Both the position numbers and the translations under genes were made by a program. Under the pieces are notes generated by a model, which saw only the letters and a program-made list of their open reading frames with translations, had not been told where the DNA came from and did no database searches. Positions 24,957 through 31,936 of a stretch of DNA of 44,343 nucleotides are shown piece after piece; positions within the stretch are counted from its first letter, which is position 1; each line of letters begins with the position of its first letter. The DNA lies in assembly GCA_009835325.1 (NCBI GenBank), contig VXWP01000038.1, positions 1 to 44,343 on the forward strand, in the 5' to 3' direction. The DNA comes from Gemmatimonadota bacterium. GTDB lineage: Bacteria; JAAXHH01.

Positions 24957-27263
24957 TCAATCGAACAGCTTGTGGACGAAACGGGTCCTCAGCGCCCTGG
25001 CCGCCCATTCCATGTTCCGCTCAATGTCCCGCCGCAGCTGCGCGTCCGGTCCCGCGCCGTCTCCCTCCTCGTACCCCAGGCGGCGGGCAAGGAAAAGAAA
25101 CTCCTGGGAAGACCAATCCGGAAGGACCAGGTCCCGGGCGTTGCCGCGCACCATCCGAAGGGCGTTGATCAGCCTGACGAGGAACCGGTATGCCCGGTCC
25201 AGCATGCCGCGCTCTTCGTCTGAAAGGAATCCGGTCCGGTTGAGCGTCTCCATGGCCTCCAGCGTGTTCGGCCCGCGTACGGAGGGGTTTTCGGCACCGT
25301 AGAGAATCTGCATATCCTGCACGAAATACTCGATGTCGATCAGGCCGCCGTAACTGTATTTAACGTTTATGGCGCCGGTTTCGACCAGTTCGTCGTTCTG
25401 CCGCTCGCGAAGATGGGCCCACGACCTGCCGTCGACCGGGGCTTCGTGGTATACGAATGCGTCGCGGGCGTCCTCGACGTTACCACCCAGGACCGGATCG
25501 CCGCCGATGGCGCGCAGCTTGATCAGCGCATGACGCTCGTAGGGCAGGGCGCCGCCCTTTTCGTTGAAATACGCGTTGAACTTCTCCAGGGACGAGGCCA
25601 GGGCCCCTTTTTCGCCGTAGGGCCGGAGCCGGAGGTCGATCTCGAACAAACCTTCTCTCCGGGACTCGATGGTGCTGCAGATCATGCGCACGAGCCGCTC
25701 GTAGTACTCCGAATTCAACACGACGTGGGGGCCGCTTGTACTGCCCTGTCCGGCATAGATGAACATCAGTTCAATGTCCGAGGCCCAGCCCAGTTCCCGG
25801 CCGCCGCACTTCCCCAGCGCGCAGATGCTGAAGACGCAGGGCTCGCCGGAGGGCAGCGTGGGCTCGCCGTATTGCCGTCGCTGCTCCTGGTCGCAGATGT
25901 CGTACGCAGATTCGAGGACCACCTCCGCCAGCGTGGTGAGTTCGCGGGAAAAGGCCTGTATGTCCTGTTTCTTCTCCAGGATCTGGCGCATGCTGATCCG
26001 GAGCATCTCCTTGTCCTTGTACCTGTTCAGCAACTCCTTGCGGCGGGCGTAACTCCCGACCTTCGACAACCGCGCGGCCAGTTCGCCTTCCATCTGCTCC
26101 CGCGACCTTACGATACCGACTACCCTGATGTCCTGCAGCACAGGGAACAGGTTTTTGTACTGCATCCTGAGAAAGTCCTTCCACAGGAAATCGCTCGTGC
26201 CGAAGAGTGTCGCCATCGCGCTGATCACTTCCTGTTTCTCCAGCTGGTCGAACATCTCCTCCATCGCCCGGCCGGGCGGTACGTTGGACAGGACCTGGTC
26301 AATCAACTGGTTGAAGTGTTCCAGGGCCTGGGCGGGATTCGGCGCCCGGGTCAGCAGATGGGTAAACTGCTTGATGAGGGTGATCACGAACCGCAGTTCA
26401 TGGAGTTTCCTCGGGTCGGTAATCTTGCCTCCGCGCCGGTCGGTCACCTCGAGCGTGTCCTGCACCTCGACGCCGGCGGCCGCAATGTCGATCCTTCGTA
26501 TGTTGATGTCGCGCAGTGCCAAGGCGGTCGAAAGAGCGTACAGGAACGCGGGGGTGTCCTGGCCCGTGATGTCCAGGCGGGTCGCTCCGGTCCCGGTTTC
26601 GTTGTCGATCGCCACGCGCACCGGGAACATGGAGGAGCGCTCCGCGTCCTCTTCGTGACGGAGGTAGTCCACGACGCGCTCGTTGATCCTTCGTTGCAGC
26701 GCCCCCGCACTGTTCATCCGCAGGCTGTGCATGGCATCCTTGATTTCCCGTTTAATGGCGGACCAGTCCGGAGGCGCCTCCGACGGCGCGCCCACACGGA
26801 AGACATCCACGATTTTACGCTGCGTCCTCAGCGACGCCGAGGTGATCTCCGGCGGTGCGGCCGGCGTTCCCGGACGTACACGACGGCGGCGGCGCGGCCG
26901 CAGGGACCGTTTGCGCGCATCAACCGCCGGCGCCGCGTCGGCGTAGGTGAACACGTCTCCCCGCCGTATGCTCAGTCCATTAGACGCCAGAAGGCCCGAA
27001 AGGATCGAGATTACCGTCAGGTTGTCGAAAGCCACGACAGTTAGCCGCCACGTGGCATCGTCCAGGGGCTCCACGTCGATCTCCGCGGCGCTGTCCGGTC
27101 CCAGCCGGCTGATCATTTCGATGTGCTGGCGAACCACTCCGGGCTCGTAACGCTCGAAGTAGGCCGGCTCCATCCGGTCGAGATGATCCCGGATCAGCAT
27201 ATCCGGCAGATCGGTGCCCTTAAGCTGCTCCGAAAGTTCCATGTAAGGGATCGTATTCGTCAT
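24957..27263 (-). CDS. ACT-ACT-GlnE-type nucleotidyltransferase fusion
   Basis: 768 residues joining GlnD-like sensory domains to one GlnE-like catalytic domain. Residues 72-158 (RLTVVAFDNLTVISILSGLL ... KIVDVFRV) and 228-275 (TRLDITGQDTPAFLYALST ... EVQDTLEVTD) look like ACT domains of PII uridylyltransferase, the first split by a very basic insert (RPRRRRRVRP). From about 290 the protein resembles glutamine-synthetase adenylyltransferase: ALGKCGGRELGWASDIELMF carries the metal-binding motif at D496 and E498 (GlnE normally has Asp at the second place), then LFEIDLRLRPYGEKG and YGGLIDIEYFVQDMQI. Normal GlnE is about 950 residues with two such domains. Likely a nitrogen-linked adenylyl- or uridylyltransferase that senses glutamine directly; the target is not shown. 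A promoter lies at 27313-27341. Confidence 0.8.
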   Translation of the reverse strand: MTNTIPYMELSEQLKGTDLPDMLIRDHLDRMEPAYFERYEPGVVRQHIEMISRLGPDSAAEIDVEPLDDATWRLTVVAFDNLTVISILSGLLASNGLSIRRGDVFTYADAAPAVDARKRSLRPRRRRRVRPGTPAAPPEITSASLRTQRKIVDVFRVGAPSEAPPDWSAIKREIKDAMHSLRMNSAGALQRRINERVVDYLRHEEDAERSSMFPVRVAIDNETGTGATRLDITGQDTPAFLYALSTALALRDINIRRIDIAAAGVEVQDTLEVTDRRGGKITDPRKLHELRFVITLIKQFTHLLTRAPNPAQALEHFNQLIDQVLSNVPPGRAMEEMFDQLEKQEVISAMATLFGTSDFLWKDFLRMQYKNLFPVLQDIRVVGIVRSREQMEGELAARLSKVGSYARRKELLNRYKDKEMLRISMRQILEKKQDIQAFSRELTTLAEVVLESAYDICDQEQRRQYGEPTLPSGEPCVFSICALGKCGGRELGWASDIELMFIYAGQGSTSGPHVVLNSEYYERLVRMICSTIESRREGLFEIDLRLRPYGEKGALASSLEKFNAYFNEKGGALPYERHALIKLRAIGGDPVLGGNVEDARDAFVYHEAPVDGRSWAHLRERQNDELVETGAINVKYSYGGLIDIEYFVQDMQILYGAENPSVRGPNTLEAMETLNRTGFLSDEERGMLDRAYRFLVRLINALRMVRGNARDLVLPDWSSQEFLFLARRLGYEEGDGAGPDAQLRRDIERNMEWAARALRTRFVHKLFD

Positions 27264-27312
27264 GCCGAGGTTCCGGTGTTTATAGTCAAGGGCATAAAAC
27301 GCCTATCATACA

Positions 27313-27341
27313 TAATACATCCAACTTTCCGTAAACACAAC
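27313..27341 (-). promoter_or_regulatory. Promoter for the ACT-GlnE-tamB-tamA minus-strand unit
   Basis: On the minus strand TTGTGT (27341-27336) and TATTAT (27318-27313) are separated by 17 nt. The -10 box matches 5 of 6. Predicted transcription start is near 27306, 43 nt before the start codon at 27263. Confidence 0.5.
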
Positions 27342-27456
27342 CACGTAACACATTTAGGTACACGCGCCCGGGCGTGCGCGTGCGTACGAGACCGGGCGGG
27401 ACAGGGCAGAACCAGGCGCACGGCTGCAATAAACTTGCGGATTGTCCACTTTTTTC

Positions 27457-27484
27457 TTGACAGTCCCACGAAAGATTTTATTAT
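27457..27484 (+). promoter_or_regulatory. Promoter for the DtxR-type regulator
   Basis: A perfect -35 TTGACA (27457-27462) and -10 TATTAT (27479-27484, 5 of 6), spacer 16 nt. Transcription would start near 27491, downstream of the earliest possible start codon (27442), which supports the later ATG at 27562. TTTG...CAAA half-sites with a 6-nt centre at about 27497-27510 could belong to an operator, but this is weak. The rest of the 298-nt divergent gap shows only a GC-rich stretch around 27360-27415. Confidence 0.65.
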
Positions 27485-27561
27485 TCGATGGCATATTTGA
27501 TAAGCCAAACTTTTTATTGTGTCGGCAACACGATGGTTGCCATAACGAATCGGACAGTGAG

Positions 27562-28092
27562 ATGGATGTCTGGAGAGAGTTCGAGCACAACGAGATTACG
27601 CACAGCGGCGCGCACTACCTGATGACGGTCCAGCAGTTAATCGAAGAACAGGGATATGCGCGGGTTTCAGACGTGGCCCGGGAAATGCACATCACACCCG
27701 GCAGCGCGTCGATCATGATCAAGTCGCTCCGTGAGAAGGGATACCTCGAAGAGGACAGGAACCGGTTTCTCCGGCTGTCGGACGAGGGAAACCGGCTGGC
27801 GCAGTCGGTATGGTCGCACCGCCAGATCCTCATCGCCTTTCTCAAGGGCGTCCTGCATATCGACGCGGAACAGGCGGAGATCGACGCGTGCAAGATCGAG
27901 CACCTGATCAGCACGAAGACGGGAGAACGGCTGCTGCTTTTCCTGCAGTTCCTCCTGTCGGACGATCCCCACGGCAAGGCGTTCCTCAAGTCCTACTGGG
28001 ACGCCAACGTGCTGACGATCTGCGATTTCGATACCTGCGCGGTGTGCGAGGAAGTGGGCGAATGCCTGGTCATCCGATCGGAGTCGGCGTGA
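27562..28092 (+). CDS. DtxR-family metal-dependent regulator with Cys-rich tail
   Basis: Represses or activates metal-homeostasis genes when bound to Fe2+ or Mn2+. The frame opens at 27442, but the promoter and family N-terminus favour ATG 27562 (176 residues). A winged helix-turn-helix (about 18-75: ARVSDVAREMHITPGSASIM IKSL region) is followed by the metal-binding/dimerisation domain with EIDACKIEHLIS: C110, E113 and H114 match DtxR C102/E105/H106. MntR has Glu at the Cys position, so this looks iron-type. The SH3 domain is missing; instead the tail carries C154-x4-C159-x2-C162-x5-C168, suitable for a zinc or Fe-S site. It heads the porin-apbE-feoAB block and is the natural candidate regulator. 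Confidence 0.88.
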   Translation: MDVWREFEHNEITHSGAHYLMTVQQLIEEQGYARVSDVAREMHITPGSASIMIKSLREKGYLEEDRNRFLRLSDEGNRLAQSVWSHRQILIAFLKGVLHIDAEQAEIDACKIEHLISTKTGERLLLFLQFLLSDDPHGKAFLKSYWDANVLTICDFDTCAVCEEVGECLVIRSESA

Positions 28093-28150
28093 GGGAAGTG
28101 GAAGCATTCGGTGTCCTGGCGGCGGCTCACGCGTCGTCAGAAAACGTAAA

Positions 28151-28192
28151 GGGACTATCGCAACATGGCCCGGCAAGCCCGGCGATAGTCCC
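28151..28192. promoter_or_regulatory. Perfect 11-bp inverted repeat upstream of the porin gene
   Basis: GGGACTATCGC (28151-28161) and GCGATAGTCCC (28182-28192) pair perfectly around a 20-nt loop; a direct repeat GCCCGGC starts in the loop (28168-28174, 28177-28183). There is no T-run immediately after, but a second small dyad (GTACG-GA-CGTAC) and TCTTGTTCTTT follow near 28227-28255. Either a terminator for the regulator gene or a leader element for the iron block. Confidence 0.6.
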
Positions 28193-28309
28193 TGGCAGGA
28201 CAGGTGATAATGTCCCTGAGGGCGGTACGGACGTACGCGACCCTCTTGTTCTTTAATATATATTGGCCGCTCGAAAGGGTCAATGTATTACTCGAAAGGA
28301 TTTCGTTAG

Positions 28310-29581
28310 ATGTACTGTCGTATACTGGTCGCCGTGATCGGCCTGATGATCCTCCCCAGCGTGCTGTTCGCGCAGGACGACACGAAGGATGAATCCGAGG
28401 AAATCAAGCGACGGATCGATGCGCTTGCCCAGGAGATCGAACAGCTGAAACTGGGCGAAGCTCTCGTGGATGCCAATCAAAGCCGATTCGGCTTCGGTCC
28501 CGCGGCTTCCAAGATCTACCAGACCGAGCGCGGCGTTTCCATCGGCGGTTACGGCGAGGCCGTGTATTTCAATTACGCCGGCGAAAAGGACGACGGCTCG
28601 AGCGGCAAGGCGGACGTGACCGACCTGTTGCGCGCCATCGTGTACGTCGGGTACAAGTTCGACAGCAAATGGCTCCTCAACACCGAGTTCGAGTTCGAAC
28701 ACGGCTCGACGGGCGCGGGCGGCAGCGTCTCGGCCGAGTTTATCCACCTGGAGTATACTCACAGCCCCGCCTTCAACATGCGTTTCGGCCTGTTGCTCGT
28801 CCCCATGGGACTGGTCAACGAACTGCACGAACCGACGGTCTACATGGGCGCGAACCGGCCGGACGTCGAGAAAGCCATCATGCCCAGCACCTGGCGGGAG
28901 AACGGGTTGGGCATCTACGGCGACACGGGTACGGTTTCCTACAGGGCCTATATCGTCAACGGTCTTAGAGGCTCCAAGTTCTCATCCGGCGGTCTGCGCG
29001 GCGGCCGGCAGAAAGGCGGCAGAGCGGTAAGCGACCATTTCGCGCTGGTCGGAAGGGCGGACGTCACGCCGCGGCCCGGGGTTCTCTTCGGCGGGTCATT
29101 CTACTATGGTAATTCGGGCCAGGATCTGGCACGCGAAAACGCCAATGTCAAGGTCCCGACGGGCATCTACGAAGGCCATGTCGACATTCGCCATTCAGGC
29201 CTGTGGTTCAGCGCCCTCGCCGCCTACGCGAAATTGGGTGACGTGGCGGCGTTGAACGATGCGCTCGGCTATACCGGTAACGGTTCCGTGGGTGAAACGT
29301 TGAATGGATTCTACGTCCAGGCAGGATACGACCTGCTGCACCGCTCCAGCTACGTCGGCCAATCCTTCATGCCATACCTGCGGTACGAGCGCGTGAACAC
29401 GCAGGCCTCCGTGCCATCGGGTTACACATCGAACCCGGCAAACGACAAGGGCAGTATTACGTTCGGCGCCGCCTATCAGCCCGAACCCAGGATCGTGTTC
29501 AAGGTGGACTACAAGAACAACACCAACGAGGCGGACTCGGGACTCGATCAGTTCAACCTACAAGTCGGATACGTCTTCTAG
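28310..29581 (+). CDS. OprP/porin-like outer-membrane beta-barrel protein
   Basis: 423 residues with a signal peptide (MYCRILVAVIGLMILPSVLFA before QDD), a short coiled coil (EEIKRRIDALAQEIEQLKLG) typical of porins that anchor to the cell wall or trimerise, and then alternating aromatic beta-strands: GVSIGGYGEAVYFNYAGE, YVGYKFDSKWLLNTEFEFEH, FNMRFGLLLVPMGLVNELHE, YAKLGDV, and a C-terminus ending in Phe (LQVGYVF). It resembles phosphate-selective porin O/P family members. It begins the apbE-FMN-cytochrome-feoAB block with a 3-nt gap to apbE, so it probably lets iron chelates or another redox substrate enter the periplasm; specificity cannot be read from sequence. AAAGGA lies upstream of the ATG. 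Confidence 0.8.
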   Translation: MYCRILVAVIGLMILPSVLFAQDDTKDESEEIKRRIDALAQEIEQLKLGEALVDANQSRFGFGPAASKIYQTERGVSIGGYGEAVYFNYAGEKDDGSSGKADVTDLLRAIVYVGYKFDSKWLLNTEFEFEHGSTGAGGSVSAEFIHLEYTHSPAFNMRFGLLLVPMGLVNELHEPTVYMGANRPDVEKAIMPSTWRENGLGIYGDTGTVSYRAYIVNGLRGSKFSSGGLRGGRQKGGRAVSDHFALVGRADVTPRPGVLFGGSFYYGNSGQDLARENANVKVPTGIYEGHVDIRHSGLWFSALAAYAKLGDVAALNDALGYTGNGSVGETLNGFYVQAGYDLLHRSSYVGQSFMPYLRYERVNTQASVPSGYTSNPANDKGSITFGAAYQPEPRIVFKVDYKNNTNEADSGLDQFNLQVGYVF

Positions 29582-29584
29582 TTC

Positions 29585-30595
29585 ATGACCATCAGCCTTT
29601 TACTCATACCCTGGTTGGCCCTGCTGCCCGAAAACCGGCCGGATCCCGTGCGCGTCGAGCGTCATCTGACCCTGATGGGTACTACCCTGGTGATCTCGGT
29701 CGAGGCCGGGGACCGGCGCGCGGCGATGGTAGCCAGCGAGAAAGCACTGGAAGCACTGCATCGGGCTGAGCGAAGGCTGTCGACCTGGACGAACGATTCC
29801 GAACTGGCCCGATTGAACGAAGCCGAGGTGGGGCGGACGGTGAGCCTGTCCCCCGAACTGGCCGCGGATCTGACCGTTGCCCGGGGGTGGTGGATCGCGA
29901 CTGGCGGCGCTTTCGATCCCGGAATCGGGACGCTCACCGAGATATGGGGCCTGCGCAGCGGCGGGAAGATGCCGACCCGCGCGTTGCTCGATCGGGTTGG
30001 GGACTTGCCGGGGTTGGAGGCGCTGGATATGGACGGGCCTACCGCCGCCCGGCGGCATCCCGACCTGCGCATCGACGAGGGGGGATTCGGTAAAGGCGCC
30101 GGCCTGGACGACGCGGTACGAAAGCTGACAGAGACGGATGCGACGTCCGCCATGATCAACCTGGGCGGGCAGGTGGCGCTTTACGGCTCCGGCAGATCCG
30201 TTCGTTTCGATGTGGCGGATCCATCGGACCGGCAACAGGTCGCGCTGACGCTCACCATCGACCGGGGAGCGCTGGCCACATCGGGGAACAGCGAGAGAGG
30301 TCTCGTGATCGGCGATCGAACCTACAGCCATATCCTTGACCCGAAAAGCGGAATGCCCGTACCGGATTTCGGTTCGCTGACCGTGTGGGCCGATGACGCC
30401 TTGGCGGCGGACTGCCTTTCGACCGGCCTTTACGTGCTCGGACCGGAAAAGGCCCTGGACTGGGCGGCGGAACGCGACGGGATAGAAGTACTCGTGCTTG
30501 AATCTTCCGATGACGGTATGTACGCCCGCGCGACAACCGGATTCAGGGGCCGAATCGATTCAGGAGGACCGGATGTCGTCCTGTCCTTCCGTTAA
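29585..30595 (+). CDS. apbE: FAD:protein FMN transferase ApbE
   Basis: ApbE cleaves FAD and attaches FMN by a phosphoester bond to a Thr/Ser of periplasmic flavoproteins. The 336-residue protein starts with a hydrophobic export segment (TISLLLIPWLALL), then HLTLMGTTLVISVEAG, LSTWTNDSELARLNE, GGAFDPGIGTLTEIWGL, GGFGKGAGLDDA (in the place of the usual GG-x-x-KGY), ATSGNSERG, YSHILDPKSGMPV and ADCLSTGLYVLGPEKAL with the metal-binding Asp/Thr. The next gene encodes a probable FMN-accepting protein and overlaps this one by 23 nt, giving enzyme and substrate in the same transcript. Confidence 0.93.
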   Translation: MTISLLLIPWLALLPENRPDPVRVERHLTLMGTTLVISVEAGDRRAAMVASEKALEALHRAERRLSTWTNDSELARLNEAEVGRTVSLSPELAADLTVARGWWIATGGAFDPGIGTLTEIWGLRSGGKMPTRALLDRVGDLPGLEALDMDGPTAARRHPDLRIDEGGFGKGAGLDDAVRKLTETDATSAMINLGGQVALYGSGRSVRFDVADPSDRQQVALTLTIDRGALATSGNSERGLVIGDRTYSHILDPKSGMPVPDFGSLTVWADDALAADCLSTGLYVLGPEKALDWAAERDGIEVLVLESSDDGMYARATTGFRGRIDSGGPDVVLSFR

Positions 30596-31172
30596 TTCCA
30601 AGCCGTCGTGGCCGGTCCTGCTGCAGGCAATGCGGTTCAGCCCATGGCTGCTTGCGACTGCTGTACTGATTACGTTACCGGCCCCTGCTTCTGCCAACGT
30701 TTACCTGTCCGTAGGCGAAGCGCTCGAAATGGCGTTTCCGGAATGCGAAATCGAGCGGCGGACGATTTACCTGACGGAGCAGCAGAAAACCGATGCCGGC
30801 GGAATGGCACGGGTGGAACTGAACAGTGTAATCATTTACCCCTACGTGGCGTTGAAGGGAGGCCGAATCGCCGGAGTCGCATACTTCGACAGCCATATCG
30901 TGCGTACGCTGGGGGAAACGATCATGGTGGCCATCGACCCGGACGACAGGGTAAGCCGCGTCGAACTGCTGGTGTTCAATGAACCACCGGAGTACATACC
31001 TCCGGAGGCCTGGTATCGGTTGTTCCCGGGCCAGCGGCTGGATGACCGCCTCGCCGTGAACCGGGGAATACGCGGCATCCTGGGCGCAACCTTAACGACG
31101 CGCAGCACCACCGACGCGGTGCGGCGCATGCTGGCGATTCATCATGTTATCAAGGATCAACTGGGACATTGA
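30573..31172 (+). CDS. Periplasmic FMN-binding (flavinylated) protein
   Basis: AGGAGG (30562-30567) fixes ATG 30573, inside the end of apbE (199 residues). An N-terminal signal or anchor (about 24-41, ending APASA) is followed by an FMN-binding domain of the NqrC/RnfG type: YPYVALKGGRIAGVAYFDSH, VMVAID-like strand IMVAIDPDDRVSRVELLVFN, and GILGATLTTRSTTDAVRR. G171-A-T-L-T175 matches the flavinylation motif of NqrC/RnfG (SGATLT), with Leu in place of the first Ser; T175 is the predicted FMN attachment site. With ApbE upstream and a cytochrome-b-like protein downstream it should carry electrons in the periplasm. It is not part of an Rnf or Nqr complex, whose other subunits are absent. Confidence 0.85.
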   Translation: MSSCPSVNSKPSWPVLLQAMRFSPWLLATAVLITLPAPASANVYLSVGEALEMAFPECEIERRTIYLTEQQKTDAGGMARVELNSVIIYPYVALKGGRIAGVAYFDSHIVRTLGETIMVAIDPDDRVSRVELLVFNEPPEYIPPEAWYRLFPGQRLDDRLAVNRGIRGILGATLTTRSTTDAVRRMLAIHHVIKDQLGH

Positions 31173-31663
31173 GCAGGATCGAAGTATGGTTCGTACATAT
31201 CTCGACGATCCTGGTCGGGGTTACCGGAGTGGCTTACGCCGTCATGAGATACCTCATGGAACCCGCGGATGCCTACTCCGTGGTCAACCACCCATGGCAG
31301 CCCGGCGTGCAGTATCTTCATATCGTGGTCGCCCCGTTCGCAGTGTTCGCCATCGGGCTGATCTGGAAGAACCATGTCTACGACCACTATCGGCGCGGAT
31401 TGACGACCGGGCGGCGCAGTGGGATAAGCATGATGCTGACGATGGTTCCCATGGTCGTATCGGGGTACCTGATCCAGGTGTCGGTCGGCGAGACCTGGCG
31501 CGTAATCTGGATCGTCGTTCATTGCATCGCATCTTTCCTCTGGATAACCGGTTACCTCGTGCATCAGGTAATCCATCTACGCAAAAAGGGGGCACTGCCT
31601 ATCCGAAAAACACCTTTGCGTTCCGTAGCGAGTACCGGCATCGGACCTTCTGACGCGAGATAA
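31169..31663 (+). CDS. Four-helix cytochrome-b-like membrane protein
   Basis: 164 residues with four hydrophobic helices (about 6-28, 48-67, 88-106, 112-135). Helix-located histidines H10, H51, H118 and H132, with H136 just beyond, are the pattern expected for a b-type cytochrome with one or two haems (DUF4405/cytochrome b561-like). The only possible start is TTG 31169, overlapping the stop of the FMN-binding gene by 4 nt (TTGA), so it is translationally coupled to it. Probable role: passes electrons from the quinone pool to the flavinylated periplasmic protein. feoA begins 3 nt after its stop. Haem binding is inferred from His placement only. Confidence 0.72.
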   Translation: MSRIEVWFVHISTILVGVTGVAYAVMRYLMEPADAYSVVNHPWQPGVQYLHIVVAPFAVFAIGLIWKNHVYDHYRRGLTTGRRSGISMMLTMVPMVVSGYLIQVSVGETWRVIWIVVHCIASFLWITGYLVHQVIHLRKKGALPIRKTPLRSVASTGIGPSDAR

Positions 31664-31666
31664 CCC

Positions 31667-31930
31667 ATGCAATCCGAACAATTTACCAGTACACAAGCGA
31701 ATACGATTTGCCTGGATGAGTTGAAACCGGGCGAGAAAGCGACGATCAGGCAGATCAAAGGCACGGCGGGGGAAGAAGTTCACCTGATGGAACTGGGACT
31801 GTTACCCGGGACAACCGTCGAAATGATCAAACGCGCACCTATGGGCGATCCGATCGAGATACGCGTTCGGAGATACCATCTGTCCATACGATGCGCGGAG
31901 GCCCGTTCGGTCATGGTGGAAAGAGAATGA
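31667..31930 (+). CDS. feoA: Ferrous iron transport protein FeoA
   Basis: 87 residues forming the SH3-like FeoA domain (about 15-85): LKPGEKATIRQIKGTAGEEV, LMELGLLPGTTVEMIKRAP, GDPIEIRVRRYHLSIR. FeoA is a small cytoplasmic partner of the FeoB transporter. It sits 3 nt after the cytochrome-like gene and 6 nt before feoB, so the redox genes and the transporter appear to share one transcript. Confidence 0.92.
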   Translation: MQSEQFTSTQANTICLDELKPGEKATIRQIKGTAGEEVHLMELGLLPGTTVEMIKRAPMGDPIEIRVRRYHLSIRCAEARSVMVERE

Positions 31931-31936
31931 TGGTTA

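Noticed and set aside
27442-27561. N-terminal extension of the DtxR-type regulator
   Set aside because: A strong promoter lies within this stretch and the family N-terminus starts at 27562, so the extension is unlikely to be translated.
30573-31663. Part of an Rnf or Nqr complex
   Set aside because: Only the FMN-binding type protein is present; no RnfB/C/D/E or NqrA/B/D/E/F genes occur nearby.
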